From contig OX359268.1 of NCBI GenBank assembly GCA_947179155.2, positions 1,267,501 through 1,331,500 of the forward strand: a stretch of 64,000 nt of DNA, written 5' to 3'. The translations under genes and the position numbers were made by a program. Within the stretch, counting starts at the first letter, position 1. The number at the start of each line of letters is the position of its first letter. Source of the DNA: Hedera helix. Taxonomy: Eukaryota > Streptophyta > Magnoliopsida > Apiales > Araliaceae. The notes under the pieces were generated by a model. That model was given only the letters and a program-made list of their open reading frames with translations. It had not been told where the DNA came from and ran no database searches. Shown one piece after another: positions 25,201 through 36,580 of the stretch.

Positions 25201-26190
25201 TTTTATAATATTTAAAATATTTTAAAATTTAAATATATTTAATAATTTTATTTTTTAATAATAATTTATTTTAAATGTAATTTATTTTATTTACAAACGC
25301 AATATTTAAAATTTAAATACAACGTATTAAAATTAATATGATATATTTAGATATTTAAACATTATAAATACTAGCTTTGATAGGAACAAACAATTTATAT
25401 TTTGAAAAGAGGAATTATTTTATCTTCTACTTTTAAATTATAAATAAAATTAAGGATTTAAAGTGAGAGGGAATTGCCTTCACGACTTCATCGGGGAAAA
25501 GAAATTGTTTTTTCTTTTACCAAAAATTTACAAGGCATTTAAATTAAAAAAATATATTTAATATTATAAATATCGTTAAAGATATATATATATATATATA
25601 TATTCGTGTACTATCATTTTTGTTCCCTCCCGCTTATTACTTTTCACATATATTAATAAATTTAATTAAAAGGAGAGAATATCAAATATATTTGTGTAGT
25701 ATTTTGGTGTAGGAAAATGATTTAAATCTCAAAAATTGATACAGAATTGAATTACGAGTTACGTGAAACTTTAAGCAATATGTTAAAATAAATTAAGTCG
25801 TAGTTATTCACAATTCTCTTATATCTTATGTATTTATATGCGTCGTTATTTATAATTAATCTAAATTTATTATCATATATAACAAAAGTCCTTTAGTGTA
25901 TATTTAAGTCATGTAATATGTGATAATTTTTTATATAATTTTTTTGAATACTCTTACTTCAGAAAAATATAAGTACAAATATAATAAATTAAATAATTAT
26001 ATTACTAATATACGACTATCTAAACATTAAATATATCCTAAGTGAAAATACGAACTCCACGAATAAATAATTTATTTATTATTATCTCTTGTAGGAGAGA
26101 ATTCAACTTTGACGATATCAAGAGTCAAAAAGAAAAAAGAAAGAAGAAAAAAAAGACATATGGGGAATAAATAAAATCACGAGTAAATAT
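22204..26190. other. AT-rich intergenic DNA upstream of FLZ
   Basis: No supported gene. Small features: a short tandem duplication around AATAATATGTAAAATAAAA and AACAGGCAG (about 23703-23754 and 23780-23830), a direct repeat of GTCCTC(G/A)TACCGCAC at about 24398 and 25009 bracketing AT-rich sequence, and TA runs at 23277-23297 and 25580-25602. Confidence 0.6.
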
Positions 26191-26194
26191 TAGA

Positions 26195-26345
26195 GGATCA
26201 CATGCTCGGTAAGGTAAGGCAGTGACCAAAAGACCCAACTACCCCTCCTACGTCAGGTGAAATCTCTCCAATTCCTGACACCGGGTTTGATACGGCACCG
26301 GCAAAATTCTCGGCGGGACACGTGGGGATCCTGCGAGCGTCAAAC
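26195..26345. promoter_or_regulatory. GC-richer island with a G-box/ABRE
   Basis: About 150 bp that are clearly richer in GC than the surrounding several kilobases. It contains ACACGTGG (26318-26325), a G-box/ABRE core bound by bZIP and bHLH factors in plants, and CACCGGCA. No gene is adjacent; FLZ starts 4.5 kb away. It could be a distal element or the remnant of a lost promoter. Confidence 0.35.
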
Positions 26346-26917
26346 GTGAAAAATTATAAGGTTTTTTGAAGCACCGGTTACGTTGATATCTTATATTATG
26401 AATAATTTTAAATTTACCTATAAAAAATACCCGTTAGACTTATTCGTAAAAAAGACGAAAGAGTATAGTTTTATTTTATTTGTATTTTGCAAATAAAGTG
26501 GGACCATATTTCTTTGTCTTATTCATGGGTAAAGCTTGTGGGTCAAAAATGAGGGTAAGTGTAAAACCACTCTTATATTATTCATCTATTATTATTTCAA
26601 TATTTAAATTTTTTATTTTATTTTAAATATTGAAATGATAATATATAAATAATGTAAAGAATTACGTCACATGTTGGGATAAATTATGTTGGGACTCATG
26701 TCTATTGTTATGTGATGTCCCACATTATAAGTCCCATCTCTTATGAAAGTAGCCTAGGAGTAATGATTTTTTAGAATAATTTCAGCTTTATTTTAAAATT
26801 ATTTAGTTTATGCAATAATTTATAAAATACTACTACAACGTACATTTAATAATTTTGAGTAGGTACCACCAGAGTGTGTTATAAGGAAATCAAAAATAAA
26901 TAAAAAATCAAACTTCG

Positions 26918-27006
26918 TACTTCCTCCATCAAGAAAAGGTGACCTACTTTATGTTTTTCCCCCCCTATATAATATAAAAATCATGATATTTTATTATTAT
27001 TATCAG

Positions 27007-27059
<53 letters not shown>

Positions 27060-27090
27060 GCCACAAAATAAAACTCTCCTTGAGGGAGTA
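26918..27090. mobile_element. Stowaway/mariner-like MITE, degenerate
   Basis: The left end TACTTCCTCCATCAAG and the right end (on the minus strand) TACTCCCTCAAGGAG are imperfect inverted copies of the CTCCCTCCRTC-type terminus common in plant mariner MITEs. TA flanks fit the usual target. A TA microsatellite (27009-27057) fills the centre. No coding capacity. Confidence 0.5.
27009..27057. repeat. TA microsatellite
   Basis: About 24 TA repeats inside the MITE-like element. Confidence 0.95.
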
Positions 27091-27240
27091 CTACTACTAC
27101 AGTTATATAAACTTACTTGCAGAAAAGCTTAAATTGTAAATATAGGAGTATTATTATTATATTCTTCACCATGTATGTTGTTTTTATTCTTTTAATAATT
27201 GGTGAATTACCCTAAATATTATTTTCAATAAAATTAGTTA

Positions 27241-27320
27241 GAAATAATTCCAGTAATCACATGCCTCGCATGGGAGCTTAGAAATCATTTCAGTAATCAC
27301 GTGTCTCGCGTGGGAGCTTT
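27241..27320. repeat. 40-bp tandem duplication with a small hairpin
   Basis: Copies 27241-27280 and 27281-27320 share GAAAT..TTTCAGTAATCAC-like sequence and GGGAGCTT. Each holds a 5-bp stem around CTC or TCTC (CATGC/GCATG in copy 1). Confidence 0.85.
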
Positions 27321-27543
27321 AGGGTAAGGGTATAATTGTCCTGCTGGTCCATATAATATATCAGTCCAAGTTCCATACGCATTGTATAGTATGTGCAGTT
27401 ACTGTAAAAATATAATAAGAATTTTATCAAATTTTGGGATAAAATAAAAAAAATAACTAAGAAGGATGAAATTGTAAAAAAATCAAACTTATAGAAACAA
27501 AGGAAAAGGAGATTCATGACAATCTCAATTAGCAGTTATTTTT

Positions 27544-28016
27544 TAAATGCATCTTACATCTTTCATAAGTAAATTTAACAATTCAAAATAGAGACTTATA
27601 TTCTCCTGTTGCTAGAAGGAGTGGCGGTGAACTTGAGTTACCGCTACTTCTTCTAGTGGCAAGTATCAGCACACATCGACAGGTATCGACAAGTATTGAC
27701 TGATGCCTGCTTGCATCGACAGCCAGCGACTAGGTGGCAATTGATGCTTGCATACATCGGCAGACATCAACACGTATCAACATGCATCGGCATACATTGA
27801 CAGTTGGTAGCTAGCAGCAACCGATATCTGCTGATGCGTGTCGATATCTACTAATGCGTGTCGATGTCTGCCGTTAGAAATAATAGCGGTTGAGTTTTTT
27901 TTTCCTTTCGTCAGAAAAAATAGTTGCAGCTCAGGTTTATTGTCACTCCTTTTAGCGGTAAGAGGAAAAAAAAATTGAACGTTAAATCTACTTATGAAAG
28001 GTGTAACATGTATTTA
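27544..28016. mobile_element. TIR-bounded MITE-like element, 473 bp
   Basis: The left arm 27544-27579 and right arm 27981-28016 are inverted copies (36 bp, about five mismatches) sharing CTTTCATAAGTA and ATTTAAC. The inside is a dense array of CATCGACA/TGTCGATG variants (27660-27880) and a subterminal GGCGGT..ACCGCTA pair. No TSD was found with confidence. No ORF of note. Confidence 0.6.
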
Positions 28017-31000
28017 CTATAATAATATCCATAGTAACCATTTACTTATATATATTGAAATAGTGAAAAATGTTGTATCATAGACCATATAATCCAGACC
28101 TATTTTACATCATTTGGTCGGTCGGGTGGGGGAATCTATCGCCTTTTGTTAATGTATGTACAAGAATGAAGCACAATAGTTTCATTAATCACATGAAAAA
28201 AATGGTTAATTCCTAAGCAAAAAAAAGTCCAACTTACTTTGTGGGCCAAATTCACGTGCAGAACTTCAATAGTTAGTTTTTCCTTGGACATGAGGTAGTA
28301 AATATAAAGGCAAGCCAAACCATAAGCCAATAATTTATAGTAGTATAAACTATTTTTAAACTATATTTATTGATTTTTGAAAATATAATATAAGAGCAAA
28401 TAGATAAAGATGATACATTTACCTTCTCCGCTAAATTTTACTAAAAAATAAAGTCTAAATTTTATTAAAAATAGAGTTTAATATGAAAATTCGTATTAAA
28501 TTTTATTTTTTTAATAATTAAAATAAATATAATATTTAATTTTATCATCGAATATTATATATATATTATTGTACATTAATATTAGTGCATGATTCAGAAG
28601 CAGCGTACCCAAATACCAAGAATGATCAGATCACCAACTTTTATTAACTAAATTGTTGATTTGTCGGAGATGTAAGATTCCAATCTTGAATTAAGGGGAA
28701 AGGAAACTAGCTTCTAGGGCCGAATATTATATATAAATCCCAAAAAGATGCTAGCTTCTACCGCTTGATGCGAGGAGTATATGGTTTGCTCACTGCGTTT
28801 TGCATCCATCCGCTGTTGAAGACAGCTAAGAATATTATTATTAGTACTTTAAAAGCTACTTTTTTTTTTTTGAAGACCAATTAAAATTTTAAAATTAATG
28901 TATATGCAAATATATAATTTGATGAAGAGTAAATAAATAGCAATACATTTTTTACATTTGTTTCGGTTCTTAGATAAAGCTCGCTTGAATTATGGAATTA
29001 GTATACTTCTTCCGTTTCAAAGTATAAGATCAATATTAATTTTTTTAATATTAATTTAAGATATTTTTAATTTCAAAATTAATATAAATCAATTAAGTTA
29101 TAGTGCAATTATAAAAATTGATTATTCTTTTTTCATTCCCGTGGAGGAATTTTTCATATTTTGGGAGTTTGAATTCTATCTATATAGAGAGTTGATTTCG
29201 TGTCTACAGTGTCGAGTGATTGTAAATATACTAATTGGATATGGGATGCGGCATGTCTTCGCCAATCATTTTTTTATTTTTCTACTAAAATCATGAAAAT
29301 TTGTAATTAGAATTTTATTTTGAATAGAGTAGCACAATAAGCATCCCCCTCTCCTCTATCATATGCATAATTCCATCTTTCTAATTGAATAAATGAATTT
29401 TTTCGGATTTTGTTTTGAGGTTGGCAAAAATAGAAATCCAAGTTTTTTTGTATTTTAAGGTTGAATAAATCACATAAATTTGAAACATATCTATGTGCGT
29501 GTGTGTGTGTAAAATAATTCAAAACAACTATTTACTATGACCTATTTTTGAAAAAATATATCTACAACCATTTATTGTATTAAATAACAGTCAAGATTAA
29601 AAACTGAAACTCGTCCGCTACTAAAAGTAGTGAATGATAAAATCTCCAAAAAATCCTATTTTTACAAGGCATGTAATGCGGTTAGTTATTTAGTGTGTGT
29701 ATGTGTTTTACTTGTAAAGCACAAGTAAAAATGATGTTTGACATTGGCATAAGGAAAGATTATGACTGTTTTTCAGTAATATATCTGGTATTCATTAACT
29801 GTTATTATAATTAATCATTTTTTTGATTATATGTTATTTTGTTCGAAAGTATTATTTTTTCAATTCTTTATATTGTAATATTTTCATCATTTTTAACAAT
29901 TTATCGTTTCAATATATTTCAATCGATTAGACTGTTTGATAAAAAAAATCTTCATTACCAACAACCCAAATTACATACAACTTCAAAGAAAGTATACTAA
30001 AAAAAATTAAAATAAAATAAAAAACTACCCAAAATACATCTATTATTTTGGAGTAATACTCTACTAATATATTATTTATTGCTTCTACCACCAAGGGAAA
30101 TAATCATAGGTTTTGTTTAATAGAAAGGGAGATAGAATATATATATATATATAAAAGAGTGATCATGTAAAGAGCTAAAACACCCTTTAGCTTTTAAAAA
30201 GAGTAACGATGATGTAATATTCGCATGAAAATGAATGTGGAGAAATTGGGACCAACAAAAAAGAAAACCTACTCCTATTTTTTATTAAACAAAGTACAAT
30301 AAAGTTTGAGGATTTTAAACTAGAATGCCTAATTTTCTAATCTCATAAAGTTAATGTAGAGGAATAAGTATGCACGTACCTCATACCTCATTAATTATGC
30401 TTTAAGCCCACAGATTTGAAGTACTTTTCAATCAAAGACAATACTTTGTTTTAAAGATCTACTTAATCAGAAAATAAAATAATATACAAAAGCTATACTT
30501 TTTTCTTCACAACTTGACCTTTTTATAGCAGATAATAAAGCAAACCACCAATTTTAATTTATTATTATTATTTTTACTATCATTTTCAATATAAAATCAC
30601 CACAATTGAATTATCAACTAAAATTATTCTTAAAAGTAGTCGTTTTACGGATATACCTTTAATTTTAAAATAGATAAAATATTATTAAATATTTCAGTGT
30701 CGTGGCAAAATTAATTTCACCATAGTATATTTTTTGCCACTAAATATGCATGATAGTATATTTCTGTATTTTTAAGGTCCATTAGAGAAAGTTTCTTTGA
30801 TCATTAATGTTTATTGCTCCAGGAGATATTCCAATTGATATTGTTTTCTCTATCCCTTGTTAAATTTATACGAATATATTTTTGTAAGGACCTTTTGTGA
30901 TGTAAGTGGAAACCACTTTGATTAGTGCAAATTTTTATAACTTTATAAAGTGAGAGGGAAACAGAATAAAATGCTGTTTCATAAAATGGCTACTCTATTT

Positions 31001-31165
31001 GATGTGCTCTAAAGTCTAAAGCTTTGACATGACCAACTTCATATACTTCCTCCATCCAAAAAATATTTTAAAAAAATTATTTGTCATTTTTTTTAGTTTT
31101 AAAAAGAACTCCTTTGTATCGATATGGATAACACTATAATATAATACGATATTATAAATTTATCA
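28017..31165. other. AT-rich intergenic DNA
   Basis: No supported coding, RNA or mobile feature. MITE-like terminus fragments occur at about 29003 (ACTTCTTCCGTTTC) and 31039 (TACTTCCTCCATCC) without a clear partner end. TA runs occur around 30139. Confidence 0.55.
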
Positions 31166-31179
31166 TTATAATTTTAGAA

Positions 31180-31360
31180 AATTAAAATTTTTACAAGTTA
31201 ATTTAATATTTTTACAAGTAAGTTTCATTTGATTTTGTGAAAATATTAAATTAGCTTGTAAAAATATCAATTCTATATGGGAATTGATATTTTCACAAGT
31301 TAATCTTATTTGATCTTGTGAAAATATCAAATTAACTTGTAAAAATATCAATTTTTTAAT
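31180..31360. repeat. Clustered inverted repeats of an ACTTGTAAAAATATCAA-type unit
   Basis: The unit and its complement alternate several times. The tightest pair is CTTGTAAAAATATCAATTC (about 31254-31272) against GGAATTGATATTTTCACAAG (about 31279-31298). The 61-aa frame here is made only of these repeats. Confidence 0.75.
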
Positions 31361-32624
31361 TTTATTATCATATTATCACTGTTAAAGTAATAGTTTTACC
31401 AATACTATCAAAGTAAAAACTAATTATTTATAAAGAAGACACAGAACAAAAAAACATATTTAATATTTATAATTTCTTAAATATTATTATATTTGTGAGA
31501 TGGATATATAATATAAGCATTCCCTTGTTTGCAAAAAAAAATTATTATTAATTCTATTAAAAATTATAAGAAAAAATACTTTCTCTTTTTTCTTGGACAT
31601 ATAAATATGAATTTGAAAATCTTGAAATCAATGGGCTATATTTTGTAGTTTTTCTTTCATAGACAAAGGCAAAAGAAGCAGCAGCATCTAGGGAAGGACC
31701 ACCTATAAAGAAATTGGATGTGGTCATGACATTTTAGGCATAATCAAATTGTAACCAAATAACATGGTGTCGAGTGTCGACATGTGAAGTCAATTTGATG
31801 TTACAAGAATTAAATGGTTTCTATTCTATTCCTGTTGCTCTCGCTTTCTAATATTAATCCCAATGACCCCACCCACTCTTTAGGCCTTTTTTCCTGTTGA
31901 GGCTATCCCCACCCTTATATACAATTAATATTTAGGGAACTTTACACTAATATACACTATTTAGAAAGTAATTACAATATTAACGTATTTATAAAATAAT
32001 TTTAAAAATAGTGCAAAACAACGAACACATCAAATCATTCAATTTTAAAAAAAATAAAAAAACCTGAAATCAAGGAGAAGTAACTGTCATATTCGACAGT
32101 TACCAAATATTAGCGATCTAGCAACCAAAACAAATCGAAGAAGAAGAAGAAGAAGAAGAAGCCGGAGATACCAAACTAAAGAGCATTCAAGATCAAGAAC
32201 ATATAATATATGGAGTAGCCGAAGGTCAAATATATTGAAATCTGAAAATAGCAAATCACGAACAAAGAAGAAGAAGGAGTAGCCAAATTCGACAAAGAGG
32301 ATATCCAAAACCGGCATGCATGATTAGGTCGAAGGAGAACCGAACCTGAAACAGAATTACAAAGGTAAGTAAACAATAATCTGAATCTAGAAATTGAAAT
32401 CGAATAATATAACTTAGAATCGGACAATGATTTGTATACTAGTGTAAAGAGCCCTTTCGATTTTCAATTGGTAACCATATACAAAAGTAATATAAGGATT
32501 ATTAGTTGTTTATTGATGGATTCCAGATTGGCATAAAAAGTAGAATTGTAGACTGAAAATTTGGTATGGGTCTTTCAAGGTTCAATTCATGAATTTACCC
32601 ATAGTTACTAGATAATCATAAATT
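31361..32624. other. Flank and possible left end of the MULE
   Basis: AT-rich. Contains a GAA microsatellite (about 32138-32161). TTGGTTACC-type motifs typical of the MULE begin near 32459, so the element probably starts between about 31900 and 32450. No terminal inverted repeat could be matched to the far side (62333 onward). Confidence 0.4.
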
Positions 32625-32950
32625 GGTTACCTGCATATCATTGTTTGGTTACTTAGTTTTAATTGTTCAGTCTTCAATTGGTCACCACGTCGTGATACTT
32701 AGTGATTTGATTATAAACTAGATGCAAACAATGTGTTTCAGATTTTTGGTTACTAACTAGAATAATTTTGGTTACTATATAATGTTGGGTTACCTGCATA
32801 TCAGTATTTGGTTACTTAGTTTTAATTGTTCAGTTTTCAATTGGTCATCACGTCATGATACTCGGTGATTTGATTATAAACTGGATGCAAACAATGTGTT
32901 TCAGATTTATAGTTACTAATTAGAATAGTTTTGGTTACTGTATAATGTTG
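32625..32950. repeat. Two tandem copies of a 163-bp unit upstream of the transposase
   Basis: GGTTACCTGCATATCA at 32625 recurs at 32788. Both copies run through TTCAATTGGTCA, TGATTTGATTATAAACT and GATGCAAACAATGTGTTTCA. They differ by scattered point changes. Confidence 0.85.
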
Positions 32951-33004
32951 ATTTGGTAACCATTCACAATATTGTATTATTTTTAATGCTTCAATTGACA
33001 TACA

Positions 33005-35725
33005 ATGGAGATGATTCCAGTTGTCCTTTATTTCAACGGAATGTGGTCTAACAACAACCAATACTTATATTTTGGAGTGACTGACCTACTAGTCCTATCA
33101 ACTTGTTCATTCACCGAAATGCGCAACTTGGTATGCAATGCAATAAGGCTAGACAACAACACAACAAAATTGTCAATCACATTTCAGATTAAAAACAACA
33201 TTCCACCGATAAGTATGTCAGATGAAGCAACGTTCAGATTCTTTATGGAAGTCAGTAGAAAATCAGATGAACATGGCAAGTTTTCACTAATTATAGAGAA
33301 TGCATGCAGCAATGGAGGTATTACAATCTTACAGAATTTGAGAAATGAAGAAGAAAATAGGATTAATGATGTAACGCCAATCAGATCAGCATAATGGAAT
33401 TCAGAACTTGTACCACTGACAACACAAGATTACCAAATTAATACACAATATACTGATCATCTTGCCATCGAAGCTATTAATAAAGTACAAAACAGACAAC
33501 AAGACAAAGCATACACGAAAGAACAATCTGATGATGTCATATCAGATCTGAATGAATATGAAGTTAAAATACATCAAACTTACAAAGACAAAAAAATCCT
33601 AGCACAAGCAATAAAACTACATTCAATCAGGCAAAATCGACAATACAAGGTTAAAAGAACAAGTGGTAGAGACTTTGTGCTAGTATGCATAGAGAATGAA
33701 AATTGCAAATGGAAGTTGAGAGCATCAAAGTTTTGGAAAACCAGTATGTTCAAGGTGAGAGAATTCAATGATATACACACATGTTCATTCGACATACTTC
33801 GGGGAGATCACAGACAAACAAATAGTGAGTTAGTTAGTGAATGCATAATGTATAGATTAACAAATCTGAAGAAAATGTACACACCTATAGATATTGTGGA
33901 AGACATGATGACAGGGTATAATGTGTCAATATCTTACAAAAAAGCATGGAGATTAAAGGAGAAAGTAGTGGAAAAAGTAAGAGGCAATCCACACGACTAC
34001 TCTCTGATCCTATCATGGTTGCACATGTTGAAGAAAACAAATTCAGGTATTCACATGGAAACTGTTTGCAAATTTTTTATAATTTATTGGTAACCCAATA
34101 AAACTGAATTTGTTACCTGTGTATAAAGGTTTGGCAACCAGTTGCACTATAATTTTTTTCTTTCATGTTTTTTTTGTCGGTAAACTTCAACTACAAGTTT
34201 GACCACTAACTGCTCCATATATTTATATTGACATTAATGAAATTTCATATCAGGTTCAATCACAGCCCTGGATTTGAAAATAAATGGTGGTTTCAAGTAT
34301 CTATTCTTTGCCATGGGAGCATCCATTGAAGCATGGCATCATTACTTTTCAATCATTGTAATTGATGGCACGTTCGTACAATCAACCTACGGAGGGACAC
34401 TCCTCATAGCAAGAACCCGGGATGCAAACATAAATATTATTCCAATTGCTTTTGTAGTGGTTGACAGTGAAAATGAATTGTCTTGGAGATGGTTTTTGGT
34501 CCATTTGAGAAATATTTGTGGAGTTAGGGAAGGCCAATGCATTGTTTTAGATAAACATGAAGCCATTGTACAAGGACTAAACTTTGTGTTCCCCGATGTC
34601 ATGCATGGTTCATGTACATATCATGTATTGAAAAATATGAAAAATAGATTCAAAAAGAAAGGAAAATAACCCATAAAAGCATACAACGGGGCTTGTAGAG
34701 CTTACATTATTGAACAATTCAACATACACATGACTGAACTAGATGCAATTGATGCTCGAATAAGAACATATTTGGAGAAAGTGGTTAAGTTAGAGAAGTG
34801 CACAAGGATCCATGAGACCGTAAGTAGATACTCAACAATGACTTCAAACACAGTTGAATCTATCAATAATGCAATCAAGGGAATCAGGGAACTTCCAGTT
34901 ACATCAATGATTGAATGCCTCCGCTGTATGGTTCAAAAATGGTATTTCACAAACAAACAAGTAGTCATATTAACATTAACTACCCTTTTCACAATAGCTG
35001 AGAGAAGACTGCAATCTAATATCATTGAATCAAAGAAACTTAAGGTCAGTAATACAAGTTTTAAATTATTACATGCATGTATATTGGTTACCTGTTATAT
35101 TGGTTACCTGTATATAACGTTTAGACTGTATTTAAATTTGATGAAAACCGCATTAGTCATTATTAGTTACCTATATATGCTGAAAAAGTTACCAACCGTA
35201 CATATGTCTGCCATTTTACCGAATTAAAAAAACTAAATGATTATACATACTAACTATACCTTTTAATTGTGTGGTAGGTTGAGACATCAAACCTAGTGAT
35301 TTTCACTGTTTATGATGTCACCAAACAGTTTAATGTGACATGAAACAAAAGACATGCACATGCCATAAATTTTAGTACCACGAGATGCCTTGTGACACGA
35401 TGTTGCTGTTATCAGCAAAATGATTTTGAGTTATTATGAATTTCGCTCAAAAAACTACTCAAAAACAACTTTGGTAGACATGTATTTAACTTTCATCTTG
35501 CCATTAGATGACAAAGAGAATTAGGATGTGCCAAAAGAAATAAAAAACATATGTGTAAAACTACCAAATACAAGAAGACCGGCTAGGAAGACTAAAGATT
35601 GGGAGGTACATGCATGGATCTGAAAATAAAATTCAAAACAAATGCAGCAAGTGCTAAGAAAAATGACACAACAGGAAAATATGCAATAATCCACCAATTT
35701 TACAACCAAAAAATGTCTGATATAG
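33005..35725 (+). pseudogene. MULE (MuDR family) transposase, decayed, with introns
   Basis: Starts MEMIPVVLYFNG at 33005. The N-terminal part has the MuDR DNA-binding region (FVLVCIENENCKWKLRASK, about 33676-33732) with a C and H pattern to HTCS. A stop lies at 33392. A 207-bp intron (34047-34253; CAG^GTATTC, ATCAG^GTTC) restores the frame. The MULE catalytic domain follows: IVIDGTFVQSTYGGTLLIA (34357-34413, first Asp), IAFVVVDSENELSWRWFL, IVLDKH (second Asp), and CTYHVLKNM (CX2H). A TAA stands at 34667. TSNTVESINNAIKGIRELP lies at 34840-34896. A second intron starts at about 35046 (CTTAAG^GTCAGT) and ends at about 35277. Remnants of the SWIM finger (TCTCHKF, MPC, near 35355-35400) and of a CX2CX4HX4C knuckle (35640-35685) carry stops. 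No functional enzyme. Confidence 0.88.
34047..34253 (+). other. Transposase intron 1
   Basis: GT..AG intron. Excising it joins NSG to SITALDLKING in frame. It contains three GTTACC/GGTAACC/GGCAACC motifs that the flanking exons lack. Confidence 0.8.
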
Positions 35726-36580
35726 TACATCATAAAAAAATGTAACTATAAAAAAAATATTGTTGTTTACTGTGAGTAATTAATAAACAGATATACGGTA
35801 ACTTTTTTGTTGATGTAAGGTAACCGAGATTATGTTACACAATATTGAATAATATTTTAAATTCTTTTCTTCTTACATTAAGTAAGAGAAAAATCACACG
35901 ACCACTCACTGATTCAATCATGATTTAGCAAGATAAAGAAAGCAAATACTGTTTTGAAATTTTTTAATGACTATTTGATTACTCATAAAAACTAAAATAG
36001 TTACTTTTGTATGAAGGTTTGGCTACCAACTGTAATATATTTCAAATAATATAATTTTTCAAAGGTTATTTACAAGTAACTAGCAGCTACATAAATGGGT
36101 ATTTGGTTACCCACAAAAACTAAAATACACGGAACATTTGGTAACTGTTTTGAAATTTTTTAATGACTATTTGGTTACCTATAAAAACTAAAATGGTTAC
36201 CTTTGTATGAAAAATTGGCTACCAACTGTACTATATTCCAAATAATATAATTTTAAAAAGGTTTTTTATAAGTAACCAACAATTGATATGCATCTGGTTA
36301 AAAAAAATCAAAAGGTAAATAGTAACCAACATGTTGAAGTTCTGTCACTCACTAATACGCATTTGGTTACCTCGAAAGGAACGAGTTCATAACACCAAAT
36401 ATGAACAAAAAATACAATGTCAAAGTAATGGTAGTACAATCGAAGACTTAATTCCATTAACGTAAACATTCACTAAGCAGTAATAATTCAGTAACTTTAA
36501 CAAATGGTTGTGAATATATAAAATAAAAAAAAAGCCAAGATTAAAAAAAACTTTACAAGGAAAATACATATACAACTAAA
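35726..36580. other. Spacer between the convergent MULE genes
   Basis: No coding sequence. Rich in TTGGTTACC and GTAACCAAC motifs in both orientations and in repeated TTTTAATGACTATTTG..TACC and GGCTACCAACTGTA pieces (35959-36040 and 36157-36235), which form an imperfect tandem pair about 200 bp apart. Confidence 0.7.
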
